Assembly (NCBI RefSeq): GCF_947581785.1 | Contig: NZ_CANPVO010000051.1 | Span: 1 to 48,686 of the forward strand | Direction of reading: 5' to 3' | Length of the DNA stretch: 48,686 nucleotides | Source: Candidatus Palauibacter polyketidifaciens | Lineage (GTDB): Bacteria > Gemmatimonadota > Gemmatimonadetes > Palauibacterales > Palauibacteraceae | Shown here: piece by piece, positions 9,256 to 18,060 of the stretch | Numbering within the stretch: the stretch's first letter is position 1 | How the letters are laid out: each line of letters begins with the position of its first letter | Translations under genes and position numbers: made by a program | Notes under the pieces: model-generated | The model's input: only the letters and a program-made list of their open reading frames with translations | What the model was told of the DNA's origin: nothing | The model's database searches: none

Positions 9256-10614
9256 ATGGCGAACGGCCAGAACGCGGCGGCTGCCGCGGCGAACATCTTC
9301 AAGGTGCCGGAGCTGAAGGCGAAGATCCTCTTCACGCTCCTGTGCCTCGCTCTGTATCGGCTCGGCTCCCACATCACGACGCCGGGCGTGAACGTCGTGG
9401 CCCTGCAGGCCCTCGCCGGACAGTTCCAGGGCACGATCTTCGGCATCTACGACCTCTTCGTGGGGGGCGGCCTGCAGCGCGCGACCGTCTTCGCCCTCGG
9501 CATCATGCCTTACATCTCTGCGAGCATCCTCTTCCAGCTCCTCGCTGCCGTCATGCCGGCGATCGAGAAGCTGCAGAAGGAAGGGGAGGAGGGTCGCCGC
9601 AAGCTCACGCAGTGGACGCGATATACCACCGTGGTGCTGTGTATCGGGCAGTCCTACACCTACGCGCTCTTCCTCGAGGCTCAGCCGGGCGCGGTTCTCG
9701 ATCCCGGTCTCGGATTTCGCCTCCTCACCGTGCTCATGCTTACGACCGGGGGCGTGTTCGTCATGTGGCTCGGCGAGCAGATCACCGAGCGCGGCGTCGG
9801 CAACGGCATGTCCCTGCTCATCTTCTTCTCGATTCTGCAGGGCTTCCCGGGAGCGGTGCTCAACACCTTCGAGCTCTACCAGGCCGGCGGCATCTCGCTC
9901 ATCAAGCTCGCCGCCCTCGCGGCGACGCTCGTGGCCATCATGGCGGCGGTCGTCGCTCTGACGATGGCGCAGCGCAAGATCCCCGTGCAGATCCCGCGGA
10001 AGGTCGTGGGCAGAGGCCGGATCCGGGAAGGGCAACGGTCGTTCATCCCCCTGCGGATCAACTCCGCCGGCGTGATGCCGATCATCTTCGCCCAGTCGAT
10101 CATCATCATCCCGGGGACCCTGGCCGCGTTCATGGGCAATCCCGGGCCGGGCAGCTCCGGCGCCCGGCGTTTCATCTACGAGATGAGCCAGGCGCTCCAG
10201 GTGGGGACGGCGTGGTACTACGTGCTGTACGTCGTGCTCATCGTCTACTTCACCTACTTCTACACGTCCATCATCTTCAACCCGACGGACCTGGCGGAGA
10301 ACCTGAAGCGCCAGGGCGGGTTCATTCCGGGCGTCAAGCCCGGAGCGAAGACGGCGGACTATATCGATCACGTGCTCACGCGGATCACGCTGCCCGGCGC
10401 GGTCTACCTGGCGCTGATCGCCGTGCTGCCCTACCTGATCTTCTCGATTTTCGACCTTCAGACCTTTTTCTTCGGCGGCACTTCGCTGCTCATCGTGGTG
10501 GGCGTCGCGCTCGATACGATGCAGCAACTCCAACAGCATCTGCTGCTGCGTCAGTACGAGGGATTCATGAAGAAGGGTCGCGTCAAGTATCGCGGCCGAC
10601 AGCGCTACATGTGA
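9256..10614 (+). CDS. secY: Preprotein translocase subunit SecY
   Basis: This 452-residue polytopic protein forms the SecYEG channel in the inner membrane. The ten-helix pattern is visible, starting near residue 20 (ILFTLLCLALYRLG). Conserved segments include GIMPYISASILFQLL, GNGMSLLIFFSILQGFP and RINSAGVMPIIFAQS. A plug-region sequence (IFGIYDLFVGGGLQRATVFALG) follows the first helix. It lies in the standard place between rplO and adk and overlaps the adk start by one base. Confidence 0.98.
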   Translation: MANGQNAAAAAANIFKVPELKAKILFTLLCLALYRLGSHITTPGVNVVALQALAGQFQGTIFGIYDLFVGGGLQRATVFALGIMPYISASILFQLLAAVMPAIEKLQKEGEEGRRKLTQWTRYTTVVLCIGQSYTYALFLEAQPGAVLDPGLGFRLLTVLMLTTGGVFVMWLGEQITERGVGNGMSLLIFFSILQGFPGAVLNTFELYQAGGISLIKLAALAATLVAIMAAVVALTMAQRKIPVQIPRKVVGRGRIREGQRSFIPLRINSAGVMPIIFAQSIIIIPGTLAAFMGNPGPGSSGARRFIYEMSQALQVGTAWYYVLYVVLIVYFTYFYTSIIFNPTDLAENLKRQGGFIPGVKPGAKTADYIDHVLTRITLPGAVYLALIAVLPYLIFSIFDLQTFFFGGTSLLIVVGVALDTMQQLQQHLLLRQYEGFMKKGRVKYRGRQRYM

Positions 10615-11276
10615 TGGGCGCGCGGTTGATCATCATGGGTCCTCCCGGGGTCGGGAAGGGCACCCAGGGCGAGTTTCTGGCCGAACGCTTCGGCGTTCCG
10701 CGCCTCTCGACCGGCGACATGATCCGCGCCGCGCTCGAGGCCGGAACCCCGCTCGGCGAGAGGGTTCGAGTCTACTACGAAGCGGGCGAACTCGTGCCGG
10801 ATGAGGTCGTCCTGGGACTCATCGCCGAGGCGTTCGACGGTTCGGAGGCGAGCGGAGGATTCGTGCTCGACGGATTTCCGCGCACGGTGCCGCAGGCCGA
10901 TGGCCTCGGCGAACTGCTGGCCGACCGGAGCATCGAACTGGACGCGGTGCTTTCGCTCGAGGCGCCGGAGGAAGAACTCGTTGATCGCATTTCCGGGCGA
11001 CGGGTGTGCGGAGCGTGCGGCCTCGTGACCCATGTGCGCGCCGTCGGGGCAAACGCGCCCTGCCCGGAGTGCGGAGCCGCTCTTGTCCAGCGCTCGGACG
11101 ACCGCGCGGAGACCGTTCGCAATCGGCTCGCCGTCTACCGCGCCCAGACCGAGCCCCTGCTCGCCTACTACGCCCGGTCCGAGACGGGACTGACCGCGGT
11201 GGACGGCACGGGAACGCTGGAGGCGGTGCGGGATCGCCTCTTCGAGACGTTGCACCTGGCGGAGGTGGCCGGTTGA
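10614..11276 (+). CDS. adk: Adenylate kinase, zinc-lid type
   Basis: The enzyme interconverts AMP + ATP and two ADP. The start is ATG 10614, which shares its A with the secY TGA, giving 220 residues. The P-loop GPPGVGKGT is at residues 9-17. FVLDGFPRT is the conserved adenylate kinase motif. The LID domain carries C132, C135, C150 and C153, a structural zinc site found in many Gram-positive and some other adenylate kinases. The same frame is open far upstream inside secY, but that part has no coding character of its own. Confidence 0.97.
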   Translation: MGARLIIMGPPGVGKGTQGEFLAERFGVPRLSTGDMIRAALEAGTPLGERVRVYYEAGELVPDEVVLGLIAEAFDGSEASGGFVLDGFPRTVPQADGLGELLADRSIELDAVLSLEAPEEELVDRISGRRVCGACGLVTHVRAVGANAPCPECGAALVQRSDDRAETVRNRLAVYRAQTEPLLAYYARSETGLTAVDGTGTLEAVRDRLFETLHLAEVAG

Positions 11277-12055
11277 TCCGGCTGAAGTCGGCCGCCCAGA
11301 TCGACGCCATCGCGGCCGCGGGAGCGATCGTGGCGGAGGTTCTCGAGATGGCGGCGGAGCAGGCCATCCCCGGACGGAGCACCGGGGAGCTGGACGACAT
11401 GGCGGAGGCGCTGATCCGGGACAACCCGGGCGCGACGCCCGCCTTCAAGGGGTTGTACGGGTTCCCGGCGACGCTGTGCACGAGCATCAACGAGGAGGTC
11501 GTACACGGCATTCCGTCGTTCGGGCGTGAATTGGAGTCGGGCGACATCTTGAGCGTGGATGTCGGCGTCAAGCTCGACGGTCTGTTCGCGGACGCGGCCG
11601 TTACGATTCCCGTGGGAGAAGTGCTGCCGACGACGGCGCGTCTGCTGGGTGTGACCCGCACGGCGCTTGACGTGGGCATCGAGGCGGCGCGTCCCGGAGC
11701 CCAGCTCGGCGATCTGGGCTGGGCGATACAGACGCACGTCGAAGCCGGGGGCTTCAGTGTCATCAGGGAGCTGGTGGGACATGGCGTGGGGGAGGCGCCT
11801 CACGAGGAACCGCAGGTTCCGAACTACGGAGTGCGCAACCGCGGGTTTCGGATGCAGGCGGGGCTCGTCATCGCCATCGAGCCGATGGTTAACGCGGGCG
11901 GGCCGGAGATCCGTACACTCGACGATGAATGGACGGTGGTGACGGGGGACGGACGCCTCTCCGCGCATTTCGAGCATACCGTGGCGGTGACGTCGGAAGG
12001 CCCGCGCGTGTTGACGCGCGTTGCGAGTCCCGCGCGAGCAGCAGGGGAGGCCTGA
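11273..12055 (+). CDS. map: Type I methionine aminopeptidase
   Basis: The enzyme removes initiator methionine from new proteins. The likely start is TTG 11273, overlapping the adk stop by 4 bases with GGCGGAGG upstream, giving 260 residues. The five metal ligands are visible: D96, D107, H170, E203 and E234, in [34 protein letters not shown] and AHFEHTVAV. The secY-adk-map-infA order is the common bacterial arrangement. Confidence 0.96.
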   Translation: MIRLKSAAQIDAIAAAGAIVAEVLEMAAEQAIPGRSTGELDDMAEALIRDNPGATPAFKGLYGFPATLCTSINEEVVHGIPSFGRELESGDILSVDVGVKLDGLFADAAVTIPVGEVLPTTARLLGVTRTALDVGIEAARPGAQLGDLGWAIQTHVEAGGFSVIRELVGHGVGEAPHEEPQVPNYGVRNRGFRMQAGLVIAIEPMVNAGGPEIRTLDDEWTVVTGDGRLSAHFEHTVAVTSEGPRVLTRVASPARAAGEA

Positions 12056-12056
12056 G

Positions 12057-12275
12057 TTGGCGAAGGAAGAACCGATCCAGATGACGGGGGAGGTCGCCGA
12101 GGCGCTTCCCAACGCGATGTTTCGCGTGGAGTTGGAGAACGGGCATCAGATCGTCTGCCACGTCTCCGGCAAGATTCGAATGAACTACATACGGATCCTG
12201 CCGGGGGACCGGGTTGCGGTCGAGCTGTCGCCCTACGATTTGACGAGAGGGCGGATCACGTACCGGTACAAGTGA
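12057..12275 (+). CDS. infA: Translation initiation factor IF-1
   Basis: The product is 72 residues from TTG 12057, the usual IF-1 length, with GGGGAGG 6 bases upstream. It is an S1-like OB fold ([20 protein letters not shown], then [19 protein letters not shown], then RGRITYRYK). It binds the 30S A site during initiation. An ATG at 12021 would add 12 non-conserved residues from inside map. Confidence 0.97.
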   Translation: MAKEEPIQMTGEVAEALPNAMFRVELENGHQIVCHVSGKIRMNYIRILPGDRVAVELSPYDLTRGRITYRYK

Positions 12276-12307
12276 ACCGGCGCAAGCGGTGGTTGTGACG
12301 ATGGAAT

Positions 12308-12336
12308 TTGTTCGGATCGGTTCAGGCTGGTATTTT
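12308..12336 (+). promoter_or_regulatory. Candidate sigma70-type promoter upstream of rpmJ
   Basis: TTGTTC (12308-12313) is followed by a 17-nt spacer and TATTTT (12331-12336). It lies in the 99-base gap between infA and rpmJ, which is clearly more AT-rich than its surroundings. It would give the alpha operon (rpmJ to rplQ and beyond) its own initiation site. This is a motif match only. Confidence 0.55.
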
Positions 12337-12374
12337 GAAGGGTTGCCATCGAACCGCCACGAGAGGACGGTAGC

Positions 12375-12491
12375 ATGAAAGTTCGTTCGAGCGTCAGGCG
12401 AATTTGCGAGCACTGCAAGATTATCCGCAGGCGCGGTGTCGTGCGGGTGATCTGCAGTCGAAATCCGAAGTGCAAGCAGCGGCAGGGATAG
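12375..12491 (+). CDS. rpmJ: 50S ribosomal protein L36 (bL36), all-cysteine zinc form
   Basis: This 38-residue protein ([20 protein letters not shown] ...) starts at ATG 12375 with GAGAGGACGG upstream. It is the zinc-binding bL36. C11, C14 and C27 are present, but the usual fourth ligand, a histidine in NPKHKQ or NPRHKQ, is cysteine here (NPKCKQ, C33). One extra residue (SRNP) lies before it. The gene is too short for many automatic ORF callers. Confidence 0.96.
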   Translation: MKVRSSVRRICEHCKIIRRRGVVRVICSRNPKCKQRQG

Positions 12492-12501
12492 GCAGGAAAC
12501 C

Positions 12502-12882
12502 ATGGCACGCATAGCCGGAGTCGATCTCCCGCGGAACAAGCGGATTGAGGTGGGCCTCACATACATCTACGGAATCGGCCACTCGACGGCGCGCAACATC
12601 CTGGCCGAAACGGGCGTGGATGGGGATGTTCGCGTCTACCAGCTGTCCGACGACGACGTCAACAAGCTGCGCCGGGTCATCGAGAACCACTACAAGGTCG
12701 AGGGTGCGCTGCGTACCGAGACCTCGATGAACGTCAAGCGTCTGATGGACATCGGATGCTATCGCGGGATGCGGCACAGGCGGAATCTGCCCGTGCGCGG
12801 CCAGCGAACGCACACCAACGCCCGGACCCGCAAGGGGCCGCGGCGCGCCGTGGCCGGCAAGAAGAAGGCGCCCCGGAAGTAG
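12502..12882 (+). CDS. rpsM: 30S ribosomal protein S13 (uS13)
   Basis: The 126-residue protein begins [19 protein letters not shown]. It contains the helix-two-turn-helix region and the basic C-terminal tail [17 protein letters not shown]. uS13 contacts P-site tRNA and the uL5 bridge. It lies 10 bases after rpmJ. Confidence 0.98.
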   Translation: MARIAGVDLPRNKRIEVGLTYIYGIGHSTARNILAETGVDGDVRVYQLSDDDVNKLRRVIENHYKVEGALRTETSMNVKRLMDIGCYRGMRHRRNLPVRGQRTHTNARTRKGPRRAVAGKKKAPRK

Positions 12883-12939
12883 GGCGCCCGGAAGCAGACG
12901 CGACAACCACGTTCGGTCCAAACGGAGGACGCGCAGGGA

Positions 12940-13320
12940 ATGGCAAAGCGGGTAAGAAAGAAGAAGCGCCAGGTCGATGCCGAGGGCGTCGCCCACATCA
13001 AGGCGACCTTCAACAATACGATCATCACGATCACGACTCTGACGGGGGACACCGTCGCCTGGGCCAGCGCCGGCAAGGCGGGGTTCAAGGGCTCCAAGAA
13101 GTCCACGCCCTTTGCCGCCACCATCGCGGCCGAGACGGTGGGACGCGAGGCCGCCGGCATGGGGATGCGGCGGGTCCACGTGGAGGTGCAGGGCCCCGGG
13201 TCGGGACGTGAGTCGGCGATTCAGGCGCTGCAGGCGGCCGGCCTCGCGATCCGTTCGATCAAGGACGTGACGCCGATTCCGCATAACGGATGCCGTCCGC
13301 CGAAGAAGCGGAGGGTATAG
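12940..13320 (+). CDS. rpsK: 30S ribosomal protein S11 (uS11)
   Basis: The 126-residue protein has [20 protein letters not shown] and ends with the conserved [19 protein letters not shown]. uS11 lies on the 30S platform. Its stop codon is immediately followed by the rpsD ATG. Confidence 0.98.
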   Translation: MAKRVRKKKRQVDAEGVAHIKATFNNTIITITTLTGDTVAWASAGKAGFKGSKKSTPFAATIAAETVGREAAGMGMRRVHVEVQGPGSGRESAIQALQAAGLAIRSIKDVTPIPHNGCRPPKKRRV

Positions 13321-13953
13321 ATGGCTCGCTACACGGGACCCGTTTGCCGGCTGTGCCGGCGCGAGGGAGAGAAGCTCTTCCTCAAGGGGAAGCGCTGTTT
13401 CACCGAGAAATGCGCGATCGAGCGACGCGCGTTTCCCCCCGGTCAGCACGGCGGCGGCCGCCGTCGACGGCGCCAGTCGGAGTACGCCGTGCAGTTGCGG
13501 GAAAAGCAGAAGGTAAAGCGGATCTACGGACTCGCGGAGAAGCAGTTCCGCTCTCTCTTCACGAAGGCGTCCCGCGTCCCGGGCGTCACGGGCGAGAACC
13601 TGCTCGTCGCGCTCGAGAGCCGGCTCGACAATATCGTCTACCGGCTCGGCTTCGCGCCTTCCCGCAAGGCGGCGCGGCAGCTCATTCGGCATCGACACGT
13701 GCGGGTCGAAGGGGCGACGGTCGACGTGCCGAGCTATTCCGTGGGGCCCGGCGCGGAAGTGTCGGTGGCGCCGAAGGCACGGAAGTTGCCGGTGGTGATC
13801 GAGGCGATCGAGGATCGCCGGTCGCGCGATCAGTTGTCGTGGCTGGGGGTCGACTATGACGCGGCGAGCGGGCGGATGCTCGAGCGCCCGTCCCGGTCCG
13901 ACATTCCACTCGCCGTCGAAGAACAGTTGATCGTCGAACTCTACAGCAAGTAG
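13321..13953 (+). CDS. rpsD: 30S ribosomal protein S4 (uS4), zinc form
   Basis: The 210-residue protein begins MARYTGPVCRLCRREGEKLF. C9, C12, C26 and C31 form the N-terminal zinc cluster found in C+ type uS4. An S4 RNA-binding domain follows (ESRLDNIVYRLGFAPSRKAA, then QLIRHRHVRVEG). uS4 starts 30S assembly and is an autoregulator of the alpha operon in E. coli. It abuts rpsK directly. Confidence 0.98.
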   Translation: MARYTGPVCRLCRREGEKLFLKGKRCFTEKCAIERRAFPPGQHGGGRRRRRQSEYAVQLREKQKVKRIYGLAEKQFRSLFTKASRVPGVTGENLLVALESRLDNIVYRLGFAPSRKAARQLIRHRHVRVEGATVDVPSYSVGPGAEVSVAPKARKLPVVIEAIEDRRSRDQLSWLGVDYDAASGRMLERPSRSDIPLAVEEQLIVELYSK

Positions 13954-14028
13954 GCGCCGCGCGGCCGGCGCGTTCCCCCGCATCCGGCCCGCGGAAGTCG
14001 CTGAGCGAAAACAGGGAGTGAAGTGCAT

Positions 14029-15132
14029 ATGACGGTGTCGGTAGATCTCGCGGGTCTCGTGCTTCCGGAAGCGATGGAGGAACAGAGGCGATCCCCCAGT
14101 GGGGCGCGCGCGTCGTTTCTTCTCCAGCCGCTGGAGCGCGGGTTCGGACACACGATCGGCAACTCGATCCGGCGGATCATGTTGTCCTCGCTTCCCGGGG
14201 TGGCCGTTTGGGCCTTCCGGGCGGACGGCGTTCAACATGAACACCAGACGGTCGACGGGGTCGCGGAGGATGTACATCAGATCATCCAGAACCTGAAGCG
14301 TCTGGTTCTGGTGATGGACGAGGACAAGGAAGACGCGAAGCTCTCGCTGACGGCGCACAAGGCCGGCCCGGTAACGGCGGAGCAGATCGTGGAGCATGCA
14401 TCGGTTCAGGTGGTGAATCCGGACCTCGTGCTCTTCACGCTGCAGGAGGACTTGCCCGAGAAACGTCCTCTCACCTTCGACCTGTGGGTGAATCGCGGCC
14501 GCGGCTTCGTCATGGCGGAGCACCATGCGCCTCCCGAGGAGACCGAGGCCAGGCGTGACTTCCCGGTCGGGACGATCCGGATAGACGCCGTTTACAATCC
14601 CGTGACCCGCGCGAATTTCGATGTAAGGGAGACCCGGGTCGGCCAGCGCACCGACTTCGACCGGCTCGAGGTGGACGTCGAGACGAACGGAGCCCTGAAT
14701 CCGGCGGAGGCGGTTTCGCAGGCGGCGGAGATCGTCCGGCTGCACCTGTCGTATTTCAGTCAGATGGGGACGGTGCCCACACTGCCGGAGGCCGTCGAGG
14801 CGGTTCAGGAGGAGAGGGCGAAGGAGCCGGTCGATTCGGGACTCGTCGAGCTGCTCGAACGCTCGCTCGAGGAGTTCAGCGAGGTCTCGGCCCGCTCGAG
14901 GAATACGCTCGAAAAGCAGGGCGTCACGACGCTGGGCGATGTCGTCACACGGTCGCGTGACGATATTCTGGGGCTGGAGAATTTTGGAGAGAAGTCTCTC
15001 GAGGAGCTTGCGGAGGTCCTCGGCCGGCACGGACTCCGGTTCGGCATGTCGTTCCTGCGGGATGAAGAGGGGAACCTCTACCTGAAGGAAGATCTGGCGG
15101 GGAACGGAGCTCGGAGCGACGATGAGGCATAG
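14029..15132 (+). CDS. rpoA: DNA-directed RNA polymerase subunit alpha
   Basis: The subunit is 367 residues from ATG 14029; GTG 14023 is an alternative start two codons upstream, and GGGAG lies at 14014. The N-terminal dimerisation domain shows [18 protein letters not shown]. The C-terminal domain, joined by a Glu-rich linker, shows [17 protein letters not shown] and [18 protein letters not shown], the part that contacts UP elements and activators. At 367 residues it is longer than the usual 315-340, through a longer N-terminus and linker. It overlaps rplQ by 11 bases. Confidence 0.97.
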   Translation: MTVSVDLAGLVLPEAMEEQRRSPSGARASFLLQPLERGFGHTIGNSIRRIMLSSLPGVAVWAFRADGVQHEHQTVDGVAEDVHQIIQNLKRLVLVMDEDKEDAKLSLTAHKAGPVTAEQIVEHASVQVVNPDLVLFTLQEDLPEKRPLTFDLWVNRGRGFVMAEHHAPPEETEARRDFPVGTIRIDAVYNPVTRANFDVRETRVGQRTDFDRLEVDVETNGALNPAEAVSQAAEIVRLHLSYFSQMGTVPTLPEAVEAVQEERAKEPVDSGLVELLERSLEEFSEVSARSRNTLEKQGVTTLGDVVTRSRDDILGLENFGEKSLEELAEVLGRHGLRFGMSFLRDEEGNLYLKEDLAGNGARSDDEA

Positions 15133-15484
15133 AAAGAAGGGGCGGGAACTCAGTCGGACGCGCAGCCATCGGAAGGCGATGCTGCGGAACATGGCGACGA
15201 GTCTCATCCTGCACGAGCGGATCCGTACGACCGAGGCGAAGGCGAAGGAGTTGCGGCCGTTCGCCGAAAAGCTCATCACTTTGGCGAAGAGAGGCGATCT
15301 GCACAGCAGGCAGCTGGCCGGCCGGCAGATCGCGGACCGCGCCGCGCTGCGGAAGCTCTTCGAGAAGATCGGCCCGCGTTTCGAACAGCGACCGGGCGGA
15401 TACACGAGGATTCTGAAGCTGGGCGCGCGGAAGGGTGACGGAGCGGAGTTGGCGCTCATCGAATTCACCGATCGCGAGGCGTGA
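15122..15484 (+). CDS. rplQ: 50S ribosomal protein L17 (bL17)
   Basis: The 120-residue protein begins [20 protein letters not shown] and has the bL17 motifs [20 protein letters not shown] and [15 protein letters not shown]. It is the normal last gene of the alpha operon. Here the operon seems to continue, because the next start is only 18 bases away with GGGAGGAGAG in front of it. Confidence 0.98.
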   Translation: MRHRKKGRELSRTRSHRKAMLRNMATSLILHERIRTTEAKAKELRPFAEKLITLAKRGDLHSRQLAGRQIADRAALRKLFEKIGPRFEQRPGGYTRILKLGARKGDGAELALIEFTDREA

Positions 15485-15502
15485 GGAACCGGGAGGAGAG
15501 AC

Positions 15503-16006
15503 ATGTCCAACAAGGGTGAAGGTGGACTCGGCGTCATCCTGAGCATCGTCGCGCTGGCGGCCATCGGAGGGTTCATGTATTGGCTGAACCTCCAGTCGCG
15601 CGACATCGAGGAGGCACGCGCCGCAGCCGAAGCGGCCGAGATCGAGGCGGCCCGTGATCTGGACGCGTCCGACCTCCTGGCCAATCCGCAGGGAGCCGTC
15701 AATCGCCGCGTGGTGATCGAAGGAATCCGCGTCGCGACCGGTCTGGGACAGGGCGCGTTTGCTCTCCAGCTTGCCCCGGGCGTCGCCTATCCCGTGCTGT
15801 TGGAACCCGATCCGATCCAGATCCTCAGGATGACGGAAACCACGATCTACGGCGGCGACAGCGTCGCCGTCTCGGGGCAGATCTATACATTCAACGATTC
15901 GATCGCCGGCGTCTGGGTCGAGTCCGGAGCGGTTCAGGAAGGCATGGGCGAGCTCATTCCATCGTCCCCGACCTTCCTGCTCGCCGACTCCGTGCACGTG
16001 CACTGA
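15503..16006 (+). CDS. Unknown membrane-anchored protein
   Basis: This 167-residue protein was not recognised as a family. A single hydrophobic segment (about residues 9-27, GLGVILSIVALAAIGGFMYW) is followed by an Ala/Glu-rich helix and then a beta-rich domain of about 110 residues. Strand pairs such as NRRVVIEGIRVATG and GDSVAVSGQIYTFND hint at an OB-like fold exposed outside the membrane. It lies between rplQ and rpmB with short gaps, so it is probably expressed with the ribosomal genes. The function is unknown. Confidence 0.8.
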   Translation: MSNKGEGGLGVILSIVALAAIGGFMYWLNLQSRDIEEARAAAEAAEIEAARDLDASDLLANPQGAVNRRVVIEGIRVATGLGQGAFALQLAPGVAYPVLLEPDPIQILRMTETTIYGGDSVAVSGQIYTFNDSIAGVWVESGAVQEGMGELIPSSPTFLLADSVHVH

Positions 16007-16024
16007 GCGAATACTGAGCGGGTC

Positions 16025-16216
16025 ATGGCGAATTTCTGTTACGTCTGCGGCAAGGGACCCGGCGTCGGGAACCACGTCAGCAACGCGAACAACAAGCGCA
16101 AGCGGCGCTTCATGCCGAACCTCCAGCGGGTGAAGATCGTGGATGGTTCGGGTCGTCGTCGTGTGCTCGTCTGCACGCGGTGCATCAAGGCGGGAAAAGT
16201 CGTCAAGGCGTCCTGA
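16025..16216 (+). CDS. rpmB: 50S ribosomal protein L28 (bL28), zinc form
   Basis: The 63-residue protein ([20 protein letters not shown] ...) has the bL28 pattern [14 protein letters not shown]. The two cysteine pairs C5/C8 and C50/C53 indicate the zinc-binding form. rpmB usually sits elsewhere, often beside rpmG, so a place just downstream of the alpha operon is less common. It lies 18 bases after the unknown membrane gene. Confidence 0.97.
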   Translation: MANFCYVCGKGPGVGNHVSNANNKRKRRFMPNLQRVKIVDGSGRRRVLVCTRCIKAGKVVKAS

Positions 16217-16237
16217 CACACTAGCAGCGGCGGTCCG

Positions 16238-17047
16238 GTGATCTCCCCCCCGCTCGCGGGCCAGCATGTGCTCGTCACGCGGCCCGCCGAGCAGGCCGAA
16301 GGCTTCCGCACCCTCCTGGAGGCCGCGGGGGCGACCGTAACGACGGCGCCGACCATCCGGTTGATCCCTCCATCCGATCCGGGGGCGCTAAGGCGGGCGG
16401 CCGCACGGCTGGCCGAGTACGACTGGATCGTGCTGACGAGTGTGAACGCCGTCCACCGCCTGGGAGAGGCTGCATCGAAGGCGGACTCGATGAGCGCGCC
16501 GGCGGCGGGCCGGTTCGCAACCGTGGGTCCGGCGACCGCGGGCGCGCTGCGCGCGCTCGGAGTGGCGGAGTGCCTCGTGCCGGCGGTCTATCGCGGCGAG
16601 GCGCTCGCCGAGGAGATCGTCGCGGCGACGGGTCCGGGGAGCCTGTCGGATGCGCGGATCCTGCTCGTGCAGGCCGAGCGGGGCCGACCCGTGCTGCGGG
16701 AACGGCTCGTCGCCTCCGGAGCGCGGGTCGATGTCGCCCCGGCCTACGACGTGGAGGTCAACCGGGACGTGCGCGACGCTCTCAGCGAGTTCATCGAACT
16801 GGGTCGCGGTGACTGGCTGACCTTCACGGCCTCGTCCGCTGCCCGTGCCTTCGTGGAACTCGTCGGCGCGCAGACCGGCGGCGCTCTCGTGGCGGCCATC
16901 AGTCCCGTGACCGCATCGACGCTCTCCGGACTCGGTCTGCCGGTGCACGTCGTGGCGGCCACCCACTCGATGCCCGGGCTCGTGGACGCTCTGGTTGCGT
17001 CCGCTGCCCGCCCCGGCCGTTTCGCGGCGACTCACGGCCATGCCTGA
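16238..17047 (+). CDS. hemD: Uroporphyrinogen-III synthase
   Basis: The enzyme closes hydroxymethylbilane with D-ring inversion to form uroporphyrinogen III in heme biosynthesis. The 269-residue product starts at GTG 16238. Two alternating domains are visible, with family-typical segments YDWIVLTSVNAVHRL, GDWLTFTASSAARAFVEL and SPVTASTLSGLGLP. HemD is poorly conserved in sequence, but the 8-base overlap with hemB strongly supports the call. It is 22 bases after rpmB. Confidence 0.9.
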   Translation: MISPPLAGQHVLVTRPAEQAEGFRTLLEAAGATVTTAPTIRLIPPSDPGALRRAAARLAEYDWIVLTSVNAVHRLGEAASKADSMSAPAAGRFATVGPATAGALRALGVAECLVPAVYRGEALAEEIVAATGPGSLSDARILLVQAERGRPVLRERLVASGARVDVAPAYDVEVNRDVRDALSEFIELGRGDWLTFTASSAARAFVELVGAQTGGALVAAISPVTASTLSGLGLPVHVVAATHSMPGLVDALVASAARPGRFAATHGHA

Positions 17048-18017
17048 AGCCTCGTTCCCCGTCTCCCGGCTGCGCCGTCTGCGTCGCACGGCCGCCCTGC
17101 GCGAACTCGTGCGGGAGACACGGCTTGAGGCCTCCGATCTCATCTACCCCATGTTCATCCATGACCGGGGACCGCCCCGGCAGCCGATCCCTTCGATGCC
17201 CGGCATCGACCGCCTGAGCGTCGAGACGGCCGTCGAGGAAGCCGGCGCCGCGTTCGACGAAGGGATAAAGGCCGTCCTCTTGTTCGGCCTGCCCGCAAGC
17301 AAGGATGCGCGAGGTTCGAGCGCGGACGAGCCGGACGGCGTGATCCAGCGTTCGCTGCGGGCGCTTCGCCGCGCGCTTCCCGATCTGGTCCTGATCACCG
17401 ATGTCTGCATGTGCGAATACACGGATCACGGCCACTGCGGGCTCCTCGACGGCGACCGCGTCGCGAACGACCCGACGCTTGAGCGGCTCGCCACTCAGGC
17501 CGTAACTCACGGGGCCGCGGGGGCGGACATCGTCGCGCCATCGGACATGATGGACGGTCGGGTCGGAGTGATTCGCGCCGCGCTCGACGAAGCGCACCTC
17601 GAGGACGTGGCCATACTGTCCTATGCCGCGAAGTACGCGAGCGTCTTCTACGGCCCTTTCCGGGATGCGGCGGACTCCGCACCCGCCTTCGGGGATCGGC
17701 GCGGGTATCAGATGGATGTGCGGAACGCGGATGAGGCGATCCGCGAGGTCCGGTTCGACATCGCCGAAGGGGCGGATCTCGTGATGGTGAAACCGGCGCT
17801 GCCGAATCTCGACATCATCCGGCGAGTGAAGGATGAGTTCCGGATGCCCACCGCCGCGTACCAGGTGAGCGGAGAATACGCGATGATCGAGGCTGCAGGT
17901 GCCCGTGGCTGGCTCGACGCGGAAGCGGCCAGCCTGGAAGCGGTCCTGGCCATCCGGCGTGCGGGGGCGGACCTGGTCGTGACCTATGCCGCGCGACGCC
18001 TCGCGCGGGCACTCTAA
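17040..18017 (+). CDS. hemB: Porphobilinogen synthase (delta-aminolevulinic acid dehydratase)
   Basis: The enzyme condenses two 5-aminolevulinate molecules to porphobilinogen. The product is 325 residues from ATG 17040, overlapping the end of hemD; an earlier in-frame ATG at 16995 is less likely. The two active-site lysines are K198 (AAKYASVFYGPFRDA) and K251 (MVKPALPNLDIIRRVK), the latter the Schiff-base residue. C123, C125 and C133 in DVCMCEYTDHGHCG mark the zinc-dependent type. Confidence 0.97.
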   Translation: MPEASFPVSRLRRLRRTAALRELVRETRLEASDLIYPMFIHDRGPPRQPIPSMPGIDRLSVETAVEEAGAAFDEGIKAVLLFGLPASKDARGSSADEPDGVIQRSLRALRRALPDLVLITDVCMCEYTDHGHCGLLDGDRVANDPTLERLATQAVTHGAAGADIVAPSDMMDGRVGVIRAALDEAHLEDVAILSYAAKYASVFYGPFRDAADSAPAFGDRRGYQMDVRNADEAIREVRFDIAEGADLVMVKPALPNLDIIRRVKDEFRMPTAAYQVSGEYAMIEAAGARGWLDAEAASLEAVLAIRRAGADLVVTYAARRLARAL

Positions 18018-18060
18018 GTCTCGTGTCCGACGACGCCCGTCGCTCGATGGGGTGCCTCCG

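Noticed and set aside
8955..11276. Possible 773-codon fusion ahead of adk
   Set aside because: The upstream part is an alternative frame of rplO and secY without conserved sequence; adk starts at ATG 10614.
12421..15702. Minus-strand open frame of 1093 codons opposite rpsM-rplQ
   Set aside because: It lies antisense to certain ribosomal and rpoA genes, has low-complexity Arg/Leu/Ala-rich composition and no domain. It is a by-product of high-GC codon usage.
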